NCBI RefSeq assembly: GCF_020520425.1
Contig: NC_079489.1
Span: forward strand, 19,368,001-19,432,000
Length of the DNA: 64,000 nt
DNA from: Spinacia oleracea
Lineage: Eukaryota; Streptophyta; Magnoliopsida; Caryophyllales; Amaranthaceae
Reading direction: 5' to 3'
Positions 1 to 12,420 of this stretch are shown piece after piece (position 1 is the first letter of the stretch; every line of letters starts with the position of its first letter). The position numbers and the translations under genes were made by a program. Below the pieces are notes generated by a model, which saw nothing but the letters and a program-made list of their open reading frames with translations, was not told the DNA's origin and did not search any database.

Positions 1-336
1 TGAAGTTCTGCAAAGTATTTCCCAATTGCTTCTTTGTATTCTAATCGCCACTATTTAAAGCCAACATTTACTGCTCAAATATGACAGCAAAGTGCAAAGA
101 ATAGTTATCCTGGAAAAGGTCACATTTGGTTCCTTGATTTAGTTTTCAGGAACTGCAATTTATGGCAACTGTTCTGATGATTCCAGAAGCAGGGCCATAG
201 ATCAAGGCAACTATCGGATAGATGGTTTAGGGTTCCACTAGTGGAATAACAATCATGAGTAAAACACATAAGAAAAAATTTAACTTGTACTAACGTGTGA
301 CAGAAATATTTGGTGAGAGAAACAAACCCATAAACT

Positions 337-977
337 TTCACAAACTCTTAATTAAGGTCAATGTACAATAATTTGTGTAAGGCGGATGCTAAGTTATCTG
401 AAAAAATGCTTAGAAGTTATTTATTTTTTAGTGATAAAAATTTTCTCTTTAATAAAAATTATCACTTCAAAATGACTCATAATTTATAAGATAACTATGT
501 ACTCCCTCCGTCCCTTAGTACTCGCACCACTTTCCTTTTCGGGCCGTCCCTTAATACTTGCACCGCTTCTATAAATGAAAAATTTTATCAATATTATATT
601 ATTTCTCACACTTACCTACTACCCCACCTACACCCCTATTCTTTACAAAATATTATTTAAAAATTCACTTCCTCCACTCACCACTTCCCACCTCTTACAC
701 ATTTACCACTAACAATATTAAAAAAATACCCCACTATCAACTAACACCATTAAATTAATAAGTCAATTCAAATGTCTTAAACACCGCACCAGTCAAACCG
801 GTGCGAGTATTAAGGGACGGAGGGAGTAACTCTCTAAAAAGTTTATCCTTCAAAAATTACTTCATAATATAAAAAGTTGATCAAAACATGTTTAAATTTA
901 CCAAAACTGGGTAAAAAAAAGTTACCCTGATGTACAATAAACTAATTGTATACCGGGTGCATGCAAGACCTTTTGAA
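337..977. repeat. Dispersed ~300-bp repeat (family X, copy 1), split by a Stowaway MITE
   Basis: Left part 337-501 (CACAAACTCTTAATTAAGG, then TGTACAATAAT and TTATTTTTTAGTGATAAAA) and right part 827-977 (ends GCATGCAAGACCTTTTGA) match the same order of motifs in copies near 53605, 57024 and, less well, 47646. The Stowaway element at 502-826 is inserted in the middle, so family X is the older insertion. It lies in intron 5 of the TTM-like gene. Confidence 0.6.
502..826. mobile_element. Stowaway (Tc1/mariner) MITE, 325 bp
   Basis: Terminal inverted repeats start CTCCCTCCGTCCCTTA and end with the reverse complement, TAAGGGACGGAGGGAG. A TA dinucleotide flanks both sides (500-501 and 827-828), as expected for Tc1/mariner. 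No coding capacity. Its ends closely match those of the copies at 48131 and 57435. Confidence 0.9.
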
Positions 978-1152
978 AACTCAATAACATGTCAGCAACA
1001 GTTTGCAGGTCTCAGGGTTACAGCTCAGTTAAAACATATAGAGTTGCAAGAAGGTGGTGGTTTGACTCCAAGACTTAAAAAAAAATGGAGACCTGGAATC
1101 TAGACTACAAATATCAAGGACAAAAAAATGGGAGTAAGAGAAGGCCCAAAAC

Positions 1153-4100
1153 CTCAAACATCAGATTGTATTTTCCATCTCTGTTCCTCATTCTTAGGTA
1201 TGACTGGCAAGCTTCAGGATCTTCGCCAGGTGGTAGAAGGTATATATCATATGTTTCCTCGTTAATTTCCTTGTGTTCTTCTAACATCACTGATTTGATT
1301 TGCTCATCTTCCACAATCTTTGTTGACTACAACAAGAGAAATCTCTCAGTACTAAAGATAGAGATGAATAAGGTAATTGAATATAGTAAACATGCTAACA
1401 GGGTGAAAACAGAAGCGAACTCAACCTTCAAAATATATGTGGGGTTCTGAAAGCCAGTAAAAGGATTGAACTTGTTGACAATCTTTATATGAGCTGTTTG
1501 AAGATCAGGCTCGATAAATGCCTTATACATAGGATACACCTGTAAAAGCAAACCATTGATCAACTTTCACAGTACATAGAAACAATTAAAAACAACTGTT
1601 ACATAAGAAACAAAGTCTCAAACAAAAGGATTCAGTAAAAGATGACCGTTTCAGAAATCTGATGAATTATTTCTTCAGGATCCTGGCCAGCACGTTGAAT
1701 GTCTCGTAAAACACGTTTCACCAAGTCAAAATGTACTCCACCGGTAATAGACACACGAAGATCCAGGAAAGGCCTCAACTTTTCACTCAATGCATAGATA
1801 CCCTCGATGATTACTATACGAGAGCTGGGTACTTCAATTGTTCTGCAAAATGATAAAATGTTAAGAAGAAATTAAGAACATAACAAATCAAATCAGCACA
1901 AGAATTATGCTTCACTACTTTTCAATATACATATCCCAGAAAGAATAATCCAAAGTAAGAGCAAAGAGTGAAGCCAAATTTGAATCATGCAGTGTCAGAT
2001 TTGAAGTTCCTGTTGAGAATTTCAGATAAGATAATGGAAGAAGTGAAACGAGCTTTGCAAAAATTAAAAGCGGAGGAGCAATAGAACTTTGATAAAAATG
2101 CCTCTAAAAGTGTGATAGTGCTAACAGAAATACACCTACAATTTTCCAGTGTTATTCTCAAGTTTGAAAAGATGCCATTAGAAGAATAGGCACTCGGCAT
2201 ATTGATCCACAGGATAAAGCAATCTCCCAAGTCACAATTATAGAGATAGCACGCAACTCTGTCACACCATACATATACCTATACAACTAATTCGATTCCT
2301 ATATGGGATATCTATTTAGGTCGTAAGACACCCCATATATTGTTAGACTGCTAGTGACCTAGTGTGATACAGAATAAAACTATATGATTTCCACATGGGC
2401 TCTATCCTGAAAACTCTTGTGATTGAGCACTCAAATAAATCTTATTGAGAAAATTCCAGGCTTAGGGGTTAAAAACGGGACTTTTGAGGCACCAAAGATG
2501 CATATAGGGGAAAGTTATCATGAGAATGGGAAGTCAGAGTGTTGATCAACTCTCCTGTTTACAACGGTCATGGACGAGCTTACTAAGGCACTGACAATTA
2601 AATCTGTAAAATCGGATGTGCGGCTCACGTTCAGGTTGCATCAAATCAGGCTGGGTCATATTTTAGCTCACGCTAGGTCTGTTTGTCCATGCAGATCAAA
2701 AATGGATTCTGGTCACTTCGGATTTGGTCAGTTTAGTCAACATTGTTTAATGAAAACAGCACAGAAGAGTCAACTCGGAACCTTCGAGGAGTACATTGGA
2801 GTGTAAAGGTTCATTTGAGTTAAACCAGGATGAGTTGCATGGGGAGTGACTATAAAGATCTCACAGACTCTGCAATTAGGGTTGTGACTTTAAGATGTTA
2901 TACCAGAGAAAGAATTGTTATAAATATCCAAGATTGATCATCGTACATCTGATAAATGCAGAGTGAATGAAGTGGAGCGAATGACATCAGTAATGCGGAA
3001 AAAAAATCACTAAAGGATTTCTACCATGTCTGATGGAGACGCCAAGTTCAAAGAGTAAAGATAAAGATGCTTAATATAATGTGCAAGTGACAAAAGGCAA
3101 GGGACAAAGTGGTGGGACCACTGTTGAAGAAAATATGCAAAACCCAAGAGACAACGTTTAGATGGTTTAATTCGTGTGGACAGAAAGCAAAGATCATTTA
3201 CGGAAACGTAAGAAAAAGTGGATTGAGGTGATTAGGTTTAGTCTGACTAGTTTGTGCTTAGGAAAACATGACCCTTAATAGGAAGTAATGGTGCTCTAGG
3301 ATCCATGTACTTGATTTCCTAGAAGCCATCATCCCTCCTACCCCAAAAACCTAGAGTTTCAGATGTAGTGCATATAACCTTCTCTTTCCTTCCACTTACT
3401 GTTTCTGTTCTGTTGCTTCCAAAAGAAATCCTAATTCCTTCAGTAATATTTATGTTTCATAAATATGAAGGTCGTATCCAGTGCACAAGGCTCCCGCTAT
3501 TTACCACAAGGGTCTTGGGAAGATCCAAATTTACGCAGCCTTACCCTTACTTTCATAAAGAGGTTGCTTCCATGATCGAACCTCTGACCTAGTGGATAGC
3601 AAGTACTCAAGTAGACACTTGAACATCGCGCCAAGGCACAGCCACCTGTTTAAATATATGTTTCATACTTTCATACATATCTTAAAAAAATGTTAACTAC
3701 ATCTAAATCTCCCTAGAGAGTCCATGCAGCTTGCAGGGAATTAAAATGTGAGTTACAGCAATCGCGCAACGCCATAGCGCAGAAGTGTGTTGTTTTGGCT
3801 CACAAAAGGTCACGATTGACACAACATGCCAACATGGACTTTATATCTGTTGTATTGGCAATATAGCCAATATTCGTCTATAACCAATGCAGAACAACTC
3901 CTCGCAATAGGTAAAACATTAGTTCTGTGATCCAAGAAACTGATATATCGCATGACATTTGGTATTTGGTATTTTCCAGGTTATTAATGTTCTAACTCTG
4001 TGTCTGCATAATCTGAACACTTTTTAGCTGCAGAGGATGCACTTAGTCTAACTATGTAAGAAATCGAAATGTCAACACAAGGAAGGACCACCTGTTGTAC

Positions 4101-5704
4101 ACTACACTAGCTATGGGAAAATAGAAGTGACAGGATTCTTTATCTTTCAACTCTCAATCCCATCACAAGGAAGTTGGCTGAATAGTAGAAAATGACAAGA
4201 TACCAACCTGTAGCCCGTTCGAGAGCTGGACTTGAAATCATATATTGGAACCTCAATAGGCTGTCCAGATCTCAGATCATGTATATTTTGAAGTAGTGTG
4301 ACATAATCTGTCAACCGTGGATCTGGTTCAGAATAGAAATGTTGTTAGTGCCAGATTTCATACAGAAAAGTGACAAATATTAAGACAAAAAAAAAACAAC
4401 ATACAATCTAGTATTTAAGAAAACTTATTATCACACCCAACACTAGAAAACAAGTTCAGCAAAAATCCCACCCCTCCCCCTCCTTCTGAAAGAGGGAGGG
4501 TCGAAATGTTGAAGAGAGTGGTTTTAGGTAGACAGTGTGAAGATAGTAAGAGATAAAGTGAAACAGACTACAAGTTTAAATTATAAGAACATCTGCACAT
4601 CATTAATAAACATTCACTAAACATTCCCGTCCACTAGCAGAGAGCACTGCCATAGTTCCCACCTTCTTAAACAAGATAAATGTATATAGTCCTTTCGTTA
4701 CTCTATTCTTTCAACGGGAAGTCCTAACCTACTAATTATCTATTGGCTTCTAAGTTATAAAATATATTTTGTACCCCGGTACACCTAGAGCTAGGTGTAC
4801 CAAAGGGTATTTTTTGCTCTTTCCAAATTCTCTAAATGATCAAATGAGCAAAAAGAACCCTTGGGTACAAGATGCAGACGCTCCTTCCAAGTCCACATAG
4901 ACACTTTCTACTGCAAAATGAGCAATTTAATTTTCATCTGGACTTTAAAATTGCAACAAGCCCTCTATGTGCACCATGGTGCATGATAATCATGCATAGG
5001 AATGGGAATATAGGATCTACAGACAATTTAATATTTGTGAAGAGACATCAGATAAAATGATACATCCAAAAGCCATTTTAAAAATCTATGTTCACTAAAC
5101 TTCATTTCATCCCCATATACATATGTTCAACAGGGATATTTAGATATAATGTAATACTTTGGCACTTCAAAAGCTGTGCAAATGTCCAAAAGAAGCCAAG
5201 TCCACTGTCCACTTCTCTTAACATGAAAGCAATATGTATTGTGTACACAGTTTAAAATAATGTTACCCTCTAGAAGAATTAAAGGCAATAAAATGAAAAG
5301 TATTTCATTAGCTAACATGAGAGGTCAAAACTCAGAGCTGGAGAATATAGATTTAAGGGCGTACCATCAAAATTCCCATCAATGATTCGGCTGGAGTCAT
5401 TATAATTGTCCATTGATATAACAGCAATACTAGGCATAAAGTTGAGCATCTTTTCAGTAAACACGGTCTTCCCAGCACCTGAAGGACCAGCAACTCCAAC
5501 TAATATTATTCCCTCATTATTCTGGGCTAACAACTGACAAGCACGGATCACTACAAAAAATCCCTTCTCAAATTTTAAGTGAGCGTCAATTGGGACAATC
5601 TCACAACGATCAGAGTCTTTTCTCTTCACTAACTGGACTTGATCCCTCAATAGGTTAGACCGCGGCCGAGGAGATTCAAACCCATTTGAAGCATTTTCAC
5701 CCAT
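1153..5704 (-). CDS. TTM1/TTM2-like triphosphate tunnel metalloenzyme (uridine-kinase-like P-loop + CYTH), 5' part only
   Basis: Five minus-strand exons join in frame (5365-5704, 4208-4322, 1647-1842, 1426-1539, 1153-1326), each bounded by GT-AG, giving 313 codons with consistent phases. The start at 5704 was chosen because the MGENASNG residues lead straight into a conserved LLRDQVQLVKRKDSDR stretch; the upstream ORF extension reads through an acceptor (TTTTGCAG, exon edge 5724). Exon 1 carries a Walker A motif (GPSGAGKT) and the SMDNYNDSSR segment. Exons 2-4 complete a phosphoribulokinase/uridine-kinase fold (IYDFKSSSRTGYR, EGIYALSEKLRP, GGVHFDLVKRVLRDIQRAG). Exon 5 (EETYDIYLLPPGEDPEACQ) opens the CYTH domain. 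In Arabidopsis, TTM1 and TTM2 are pyrophosphatases anchored to the mitochondrial outer membrane and linked to senescence and immunity. The remaining CYTH exons, coiled coil and tail anchor are not found in 1-1152 and must lie to the left. The choice between TTM1 and TTM2 is open. Confidence 0.93.
1843..4207. other. Intron 2 of the TTM-like gene (2.4 kb)
   Basis: Non-coding stretch between exon 2 (4208) and exon 3 (1842), with AG acceptor and GT donor at the edges. Apart from the SINE at 3469-3648, only short unsupported ORFs are seen. Confidence 0.8.
3469..3648 (-). mobile_element. Au-like SINE (tRNA-derived), reverse orientation
   Basis: Read on the minus strand, the segment begins near CAGGTGGCTGTGCCTTGGCG, contains a pol III B-box-like AGAGGTTCGATCATGG, then GGTAAGGCTGCG, CCAAGACCC, AGCGGGAGCC and TTGTGCACTGGATACGACC, in the order typical of the angiosperm Au SINE. 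Similar AAATATG sequence on both sides may be the target duplication. It sits inside intron 2 of the TTM-like gene, opposite to plus and so in the gene's own sense. Confidence 0.75.
4769..4871. repeat. Small foldback/MITE-like hairpin in intron 1 of the TTM-like gene
   Basis: The left end reads TTTTGTACCC, then a perfect small palindrome GGTACACCTAGAGCTAGGTGTACC, in outline. It continues to AAGGGTATTTTTTGCTC, and the right end is GAGCAAAAAGAACCCTTGGG plus TACAAG. The outer arms are inverted copies of each other. No transposase and no clear target duplication were seen. Confidence 0.5.
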
Positions 5705-5724
5705 TTGGAATATGAGCAAAGAAA

Positions 5725-7000
5725 CTGCAAAACCCATAGAAATTAGCATGCCAATTGAACTAATCACATGTGTGGCATCAAATCCGCTTGGTGCCTCATA
5801 AACATTAAATTTAGTATCAAGTTCATCTTCTGCCTTATATCTTATACATAAATGCATCGCTTTGTATCACACATGAGAGCTATCTAACTTCTGTGAACAA
5901 GTTAATACTTCACGACAATTCTAATCATGGAAAATGATACTGCACGACTTAGTGTTACACAGTGTTCAGAATCAGAATAAACTTATAGGTACATCAATTT
6001 ATTTCTCCTAGAAAGTACACTATAACACCAGCTTTTTGCAAGATATTATCCATCTAAAATAAACCTAAATTACATTCAAAAGAAATCTCCTCATGAACAC
6101 CATCACTCCCCCCGAAGACAGTTTTTACATACTTATACGGCTTTTAGTTTTCTAATTGGTACCTATTCTTGTAATACTCTACAGTCTATAATGTCCTTCA
6201 AATTATACAACAGAAAAACGATCAACTTTACCCTAGCCGTTGCAATGAGTCAATAATGTCTTAAACATTCATTCAAATTCTCAACTATAATTCTATTCTA
6301 ACTTCATCCACCCACCTCTCTAATGTCTCCTCCACTATCAACTTTCCTTCTCAATGGCCTCTCTCATCTACCATGTACGGCTGTAGCGTCCCCTTTGCCA
6401 TCAACTTGACCTATCTAATCTACTATCATGCTCTTCTGCCTCAATTTAATCATTATCCTCTAAACTTTTTATTCTGACCCCTCAGCTTCTTCTACTACCC
6501 AATATATAACTTGAAATTCAAGAATTCCCCCAAAATTATTCGCAAACTTTTCAGATTGTAACATAAACAAACCAGGGGTTTATATGCCGGAAACACTGCA
6601 ATTCGATCTAATTCAATTCAATAACACTTGAATTACAATCAGTTGGACAAAATATCCTGAGAATTTTCCAAACAACAACTAAATTAAACAGTAACCCCAA
6701 ACAAAAAATAAATTCAAGCAATAACAAGTACCCAGTAATCTTAGATAACGAAAAGTTCGGAACTTTATATTATAAAAATTAAAATAAGCTTTGGAAAATT
6801 GTAATGAATTACAGGACACCCAAAAACTAAGAACATGCACATAAATAAACATGAAAGTATGAAACACCCAACAAAAATTTGAGAAAGTCAAGATTACCGA
6901 ATTGCGTTAGATCAACATACCTGGGAAGTAATTTGTAGCTTTAGAATCGAGAATTAGGTGATAATTTAATTGAGGGAGTTTGATTTTATAACGAAAGATG
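5725..7000 (-). other. 5' leader of the TTM-like gene: leader exon and 5' UTR intron (predicted)
   Basis: A strong donor, CAG|GTATGT on the minus strand with the exon edge at 6921, pairs with the acceptor TTTTGCAG just before 5724. This predicts a non-coding first exon of about 80 bp (6921 to roughly 7000) and a 5' UTR intron of about 1.2 kb. The intron is AT-rich, and no coding segment or repeat was recognised in it. The transcription start is not determined. Confidence 0.5.
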
Positions 7001-7374
7001 AGGGAGGTGGGAAGAGTTAGGAAAGATGTTCTAGATGATATGAATAATAGTCCACTGCTCAAGTCAAAAGTGGTCTTCCACTCATCCGTACGTGCGTCAG
7101 TGACTGTTGATCAGTGTAGACTGTAGAGATGGCTAGTAGCCGCCAAGTTGGCCCATGTAGCCAAGGTTAACCATTACTAGAAACCTAGAGTAGTCCACTA
7201 CCCACCAAGACCAGCCCGGTCAATGGGTCAATTAGGTCAGACCCCGACACAACCTATTTTCCAAGGTGGGAGGATTGCGGGCTAAAATTTTCAATTGGGT
7301 CCAACCCGTTGTAGCCCAGCCTGCGGACCGCATTAAACCCACTTCAATTTCACATACTCCATACATTTTTTTTT
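7001..7374. other. Upstream region of the TTM-like gene
   Basis: Intergenic sequence upstream of the predicted leader exon; no ORF or repeat recognised. The minus-strand promoter of the TTM-like gene should lie here, but no convincing TATA box was singled out. Confidence 0.4.
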
Positions 7375-8642
7375 GGATAAATTAACATTATTAATCCCAA
7401 CTATGGGTGGTCTTCCAATATTAATCCCAACTAGGTATTATTCCGGAATAATCCTAACTATGTGGTTCCCCTTCTTTAAACAGTCTTAGTAATTTTAGAA
7501 CCCCTTAATGCCGGTAACCTTCATCAATTGTGGTCCCACTCCCTTGTTCTTCTTCTTCGTTGTTAAGGCTTCTTCCTTCTCATTGAAGCTCTCTTTTCTT
7601 CTTCCTTTTCTATTTTTTCTTTCCTTCTCTTCCTTCTCTATTTTTTCTGCCTTCTCCTTCATTCTTCTGCCTTAATCTTACAAATTATTATTGAATTGAA
7701 GAGAGAGACTAAAGTTTCAGCAACAATTGAATTGAAGAGAGAGTGACTAAAGTTTCAGCAACATATAGATAAGAGGACAACGACGAGAACAATGGCAGGG
7801 GAGAAAGGCACCGCACAAAAGAAGATCTCGCCAACTAGTCCGCCCACCAGGATCATCTTTCTGCCGTTTGAAGCAGCGTTTTGCATATCATCGACGACTT
7901 GTTGGGCGTCGATTGGGTGGCGGAGAATCTCGAGGGTCCGATTGGGGTCAAACTTGGGTCTTCCATGAGTCTTCATCTTATCAAGCTTAATTAAGGAAGG
8001 GTTAGAAGAGACATAAAAGGGGGAAGTGTTCGATGTGATTAGTTGAATTGATCAATGAACTTATGGGGAGAAGTGGAGAACTTTTCACCAGCGAGACGAA
8101 CAAGTATGATATTTGTTCAATTGGTGTTTTTGGTGGGATAAGGAATTGAATTCCTTAAAAACTCTTGTTTTTTGCAGGAACAATATTGGCTCAAAAGCGT
8201 CGTCCATCCAGCCTTTTCGAAGAGATTTGGTACCCCTGCAAGGAAAAAAAAAACTATGCTCCAACTCCCATGTTTTAATGCCTGATGTTATTTCAAGCAA
8301 TTTAGTTCGTGCTTTTGCTAGTAGTACTTTTGTTATGGTTTGTAATTTAGTCTGCCTGTTACAAGAAAAAACAATGGCTGAGGAGGGAGTTCATTCATGG
8401 AGGGTCATGGAGTTAATACAAAGAGATCAAGAAAATTGTAGTTGAGAAGGGAAATGGAGTAAGCATTTACTGAAGGAAGAAGAAAGGAGGTAAAATCTGG
8501 TAACCGGTTTTAAAGGTTGCCTGTTCACCTGGACTGTTTAAAGAAGAGGAACCACATAGTTAGGATTATTCCGGAATAATACCTAGTTAGGATTAATATT
8601 GGAAGACCACCCATAATTGGGATTAATAATGTTAATTTTTCC
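7375..8642. mobile_element. Non-autonomous long-TIR element (putative MULE), 1268 bp
   Basis: About 115-bp terminal inverted repeats: left 7375-7490 and right 8527-8642 share, in inverted order, ATTAACATTATTAATCCCAA, GGGTGGTCTTCCAATATTAAT, TATTATTCCGGAATAATCCT and AACTATGTGGTTCC. The flanks are T runs (nine Ts left, twelve right), so a 9-bp T target duplication is possible but cannot be proved. Long TIRs without transposase suggest a Mutator-like element. The interior contains a 73-aa minus ORF (7755-7976) with a hydrophobic C-terminus and no recognised homology; it may be captured host DNA. Confidence 0.75.
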
Positions 8643-9417
8643 TTTTTTTTTTTTAATATCCTATGTATAAAAGAGAGTTGGACAGTTGGTGGTTTGGGCG
8701 TAAAGGTTATTGGTACGGTGCTCTCTTTTGCAATAATTATTTCTGTGTCCCTCCATCTATAAGCACTACCCCACCCCAAATTTCATTTTTGTTCCTCCTT
8801 TTCATTCAAATTTCATTTTTGTTCCTCCTTTTCATTCACTATGGACACAGGACACGTGCCTGGTAATTTTCATTGGTTAAGTTGGTTGTTTGTTGTCATT
8901 CTTTGGGCTTTGGCCAACAAATTCCATTCGCCAATTAAAACATTTTACGGATCAAATAAATTTAAAGTTAATTTAGGCACCTGATTGCTTTTCTTTATAT
9001 GGTTACGTGACTTACGTCGCACTCCCTCCATTCCTAAAAGATTGCCCCATAAAAAAAATCACTTCATTAAGAATTGGGCATATCAAAAGCAAATGGGTAG
9101 ATAGATTTTTCTTTTAGCTAGATTAAATTATAATATACGAGGAAAGACATGAGGGGACCACAAACTAAATAAGTTATGGGGCAAACAAATACGAAAATTC
9201 AGCCTTAAACTAATGAGCATTACCCTACTTACCAAATTAAAAATCTTAATTATGCAACGCACTTAGCTACTTTAACTTTAAGTTTAGTGTTATGTACACG
9301 ATTTAACAACTAAACAAAGTAATAATGTCGGTAAAGATTCATAATTATTTTTTTATTTAAATAATGAAAATTACATTCTTTAATAATGTTTTCACTTTTA
9401 TCCAAAATTTAACATTT
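8643..9417. other. Intergenic, with a possible one-ended Stowaway relic near 9021
   Basis: No gene seen. A direct repeat TTTCATTTTTGTTCCTCCTT occurs at about 8779 and 8811. CACTCCCTCCATTCCTAAAAG near 9020 resembles a Stowaway end, but no matching partner end was found. Confidence 0.4.
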
Positions 9418-9650
9418 AGGCCTTGTTCTGTTCGACTTATTTTGACTTATTTCAGACAAAATAAGTTTCAGTAAGTTCATATAAGTTCGGTTAAGTTCAG
9501 ATAAGTTCCGATAATATAAGTTCAGCAAAAATAAGTTTATTCAGACAAAATAAGGGTTTTTCAGATAAAATAAGTTCAGATAAGTTCAGTTAAGTTTAGA
9601 TAAGTTCAGATTATGTAAATTCAGTCAAATCCAATAGGACGGAGGCTTAT
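9418..9650. repeat. Degenerate repeat rich in AAGTTCAGATAAG units
   Basis: The stretch begins with GGCCTTGTTCTGTTCGACTT and is filled with variants of TAAGTTCAGATAAGTTCAG and AGACAAAATAAG. It looks like a MITE-type element with internal short repeats. Clear inverted termini and a target duplication were not identified. Confidence 0.5.
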
Positions 9651-9905
9651 TGTATTTTTGGTTTAAGTTAAACTAATCTTATTATTTATTACTAAAAAGA
9701 GAGACTTGAATCAACTAATTAATTGAACAACCAATAAAAATGGGAAAGTGTGACTAATTTATTCCAAAATAAATTTAACATATTAAAAAAATTAATTGCA
9801 TTTTGACATAATATTAGGGGCAGAACTATCCATTTATGTTCAAATATAAAAAGAAATATTCAAAACATAAAGAAAAAAAAAAGGGGCACCCAAAAATAAT
9901 ATTCA

Positions 9906-9909
9906 AAAA

Positions 9910-9944
<35 letters not shown>

Positions 9945-9946
9945 AG
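9906..9946. repeat. (AAAT)n microsatellite
   Basis: About ten tandem AAAT/AAATA units. Confidence 0.9.
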
Positions 9947-11499
9947 GGCGGAAGAAATACGTAAATAGTACATGAAGCATTTTCAGAGGTGGAAAGCACA
10001 ATTCTAGACCTTTTGTCTTTATTTCTTTGTCATGATTTCCAATTCTTTTATATAATGTATTTTTTTCCAAAAATAGTACTCCTTTTGTATTATAATATGA
10101 GTTACGATTACTATAAACGGTCATATTTTAATACGAAGTATGAGTTATATTTCAATTTTTGTATGTTTTAACATTTTAATAATATAGTTCTCTTACGGTC
10201 TTACCATGGTCCCCGCTCTCTCCTCTCATATCATTTTCTTTGAATAATTTAATAACTCAATTAGAGCATCGGTTTGGGTTTTTATGCAATTCATAATTTT
10301 GCATTTCGGTGTATTTTCATTTTTTTAATATCTTTTGTGATTGAGCATGTGGTATTAATTTTTCTAATTTATTCCATACATTAGTTGTTATTTACATTTT
10401 TCATGTAATAATATTTAATTTATTATATTTAAAGACATAATACTTTTTTTATTAAAAGCAACTTTTTTTTATTAATTGTAATTTGATTAAAGTTAATTTA
10501 TTACAAATTATGTACTTAAATTAGTACTTTGTATTGTGTACAAGAGATAATTGAAGATGGGGTATGTAAAAGGTCAAGATTGCGGAAGAAAAAAAGGGTT
10601 AGAATCAGATGTATGTCAAGTTAGTGGAAATGAGGTGAAAGTTGGAGAAATATGAAAGAGAAGTTGTTTATGTTTGACCACAGTTCAAGAATGCATATAG
10701 TCTAATATTGTATACATGAGTTAGTAACATTTTGATGTATATAATACAGAGAATTTACAGTTAAAGTTTTCATACATTAGAAACATATTATAAGACGTAA
10801 AAAACTTTCAGAGACGGTGGTAGTATATGATTGTTACTATTATATTCTTCTCTATATATACTTGATTTTTATCTCCATCGAGACTTCATCTATGTTTAGA
10901 ATTACTTCAACAATATAGTTACTACGTACATGAAATTAACTTAATTGTGCTGGCGTCGACTTATTTCTACCGAATATTAATTTTTTTAAGGTGAAAAACT
11001 CAAAGCCTAATATGGAAGAACTCTAGGGAAGAACATTATTAAGTATTTAACTTAAAGAAAAATAGGTTTTAGTTCGTAGATTGTTTGACTTAATTAGGTT
11101 TTAGGAAATACAAATTCAAATAGGTACGTCAAGTTTAGGAAAATTAGTTAACTTCACAAATAATGTGCTCCCCAAGTTCTATTCGTAACTACTATATAAG
11201 TTCCAATAAGTTTAAATATGTTCTTAAGTTTGAATAGGTAAATCAAGAATTATTTTTGATGAGGATGCACGGATCGATGCACCCTAAGAAAACATGTGGA
11301 TAATTGAAACGTAAGTATAAATGTAGTGTGTATATATACAAGATTTTTATAATAGATTAAAGTATATTTAAATATATTGATAAAATATAATAAACCTTAA
11401 GCTTACCCCCCACCCCTCTACCCAAAAAGAACTTTAATTTGGGAAAAGAAGTAAGACAAGTTATGTTATTACCAAAAATTGAGAAAAGATAAACTATAA
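9947..11499. other. AT-rich intergenic region
   Basis: No gene, RNA or bounded mobile element could be supported; only short ORFs in low-complexity AT-rich sequence. Confidence 0.5.
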
Positions 11500-11812
11500 G
11501 AGCATCAATAAGGGGATACTCTTATTTTGGTGACTTAGTATCTCTCCTTTGTCCACATAAGTTTCAACTCCAAATAAGAGCCCCTCCCAAAAATTGTGAA
11601 AATGGACCAACTCTTAACACTAGCTCTTATACTCTCTTCTCCTCTTTATTTTATTTTATTTTTATATAAAAACAATGATGTGGCACTAGCTCTTATTTCA
11701 GAATTTCTCTTACAATCTCCAAATAAGAGACTTCCATTACACACCTAATAGCTAGCTCTTATTTTTTCTCTCTCCTTAAGAGTCATCTAAGAGACTCCCC
11801 TTATTCATGTTC
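11500..11812. mobile_element. Tourist-like (PIF/Harbinger) MITE, 313 bp
   Basis: Left end GAGCATCAATAAGGGGATAC is mirrored by the right end CCCCTTATTCATGTTC (reverse complement GAACATGAATAAGGGG). TAA flanks both sides (11497-11499 and 11813-11815), the 3-bp target duplication of PIF/Harbinger elements. The interior is rich in AGCTCTTAT motifs and has no coding capacity. Confidence 0.8.
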
Positions 11813-12312
11813 TAAAAGCATCAAAAAATAAGTATTTTACGCAAAAGAAATGAATAAGTACATGTAATATATTTTTATCACAGAATACCAAGTTGACTAC
11901 CGCGTGCTGCTCAACTAGTATAAAAAAAATATTAAAAGAACCAAACACGCTTCTCAGGTCTGAACGTCCCAAACTCGTTCCAAACATACATATTTTTTTG
12001 GGGGGGGGGGGGATATATGGAGTACACATTTTTTTTAAAAAGATAAAAGAACCAAACGCGCTTCACAACTCATGAATCACTCATTGTAGTTCGGTTAGCC
12101 ATGACCAAACACAAGTCAGATCAACCTCAACCATCTCGCGGACATACCATCTCAACCTCCAACCACATCTAGTCCAATCATGTGTCACCATAACCCACAC
12201 CAACGCGCTTCTGACTCCTCTTATCCCAATATATGTCGGCTCTAGGGCCATCTTTTCCCTTTAGAGAGATGTTTAAAAGGATACTCAATACGTTTAATAA
12301 ATAAATAAATAA

Positions 12313-12314
<2 letters not shown>

Positions 12315-12407
<93 letters not shown>

Positions 12408-12420
12408 TATATATATATAA
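12315..12420. repeat. (TA)n microsatellite, about 105 bp
   Basis: Almost uninterrupted TA dinucleotides with a few phase slips. The long ORF across it on the minus strand is an artefact (repeating Ile-Tyr). Confidence 0.95.

Noticed and set aside
1..1152. Remaining CYTH exons of the TTM gene
   Set aside because: No segment matching the expected continuation of the CYTH domain in any minus frame; the gene must continue past the left edge.
1085..1450. 121-aa plus ORF over TTM exons
   Set aside because: Antisense shadow across exons 4-5 and the intron between them.
2570..2806. 78-aa ORF in TTM intron 2
   Set aside because: No homology recognised and no splice signals in phase with the TTM exons.
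9020..9260. Complete Stowaway MITE starting CTCCCTCCATTCC
   Set aside because: Only one end seen; no inverted partner or TA flank on the other side.
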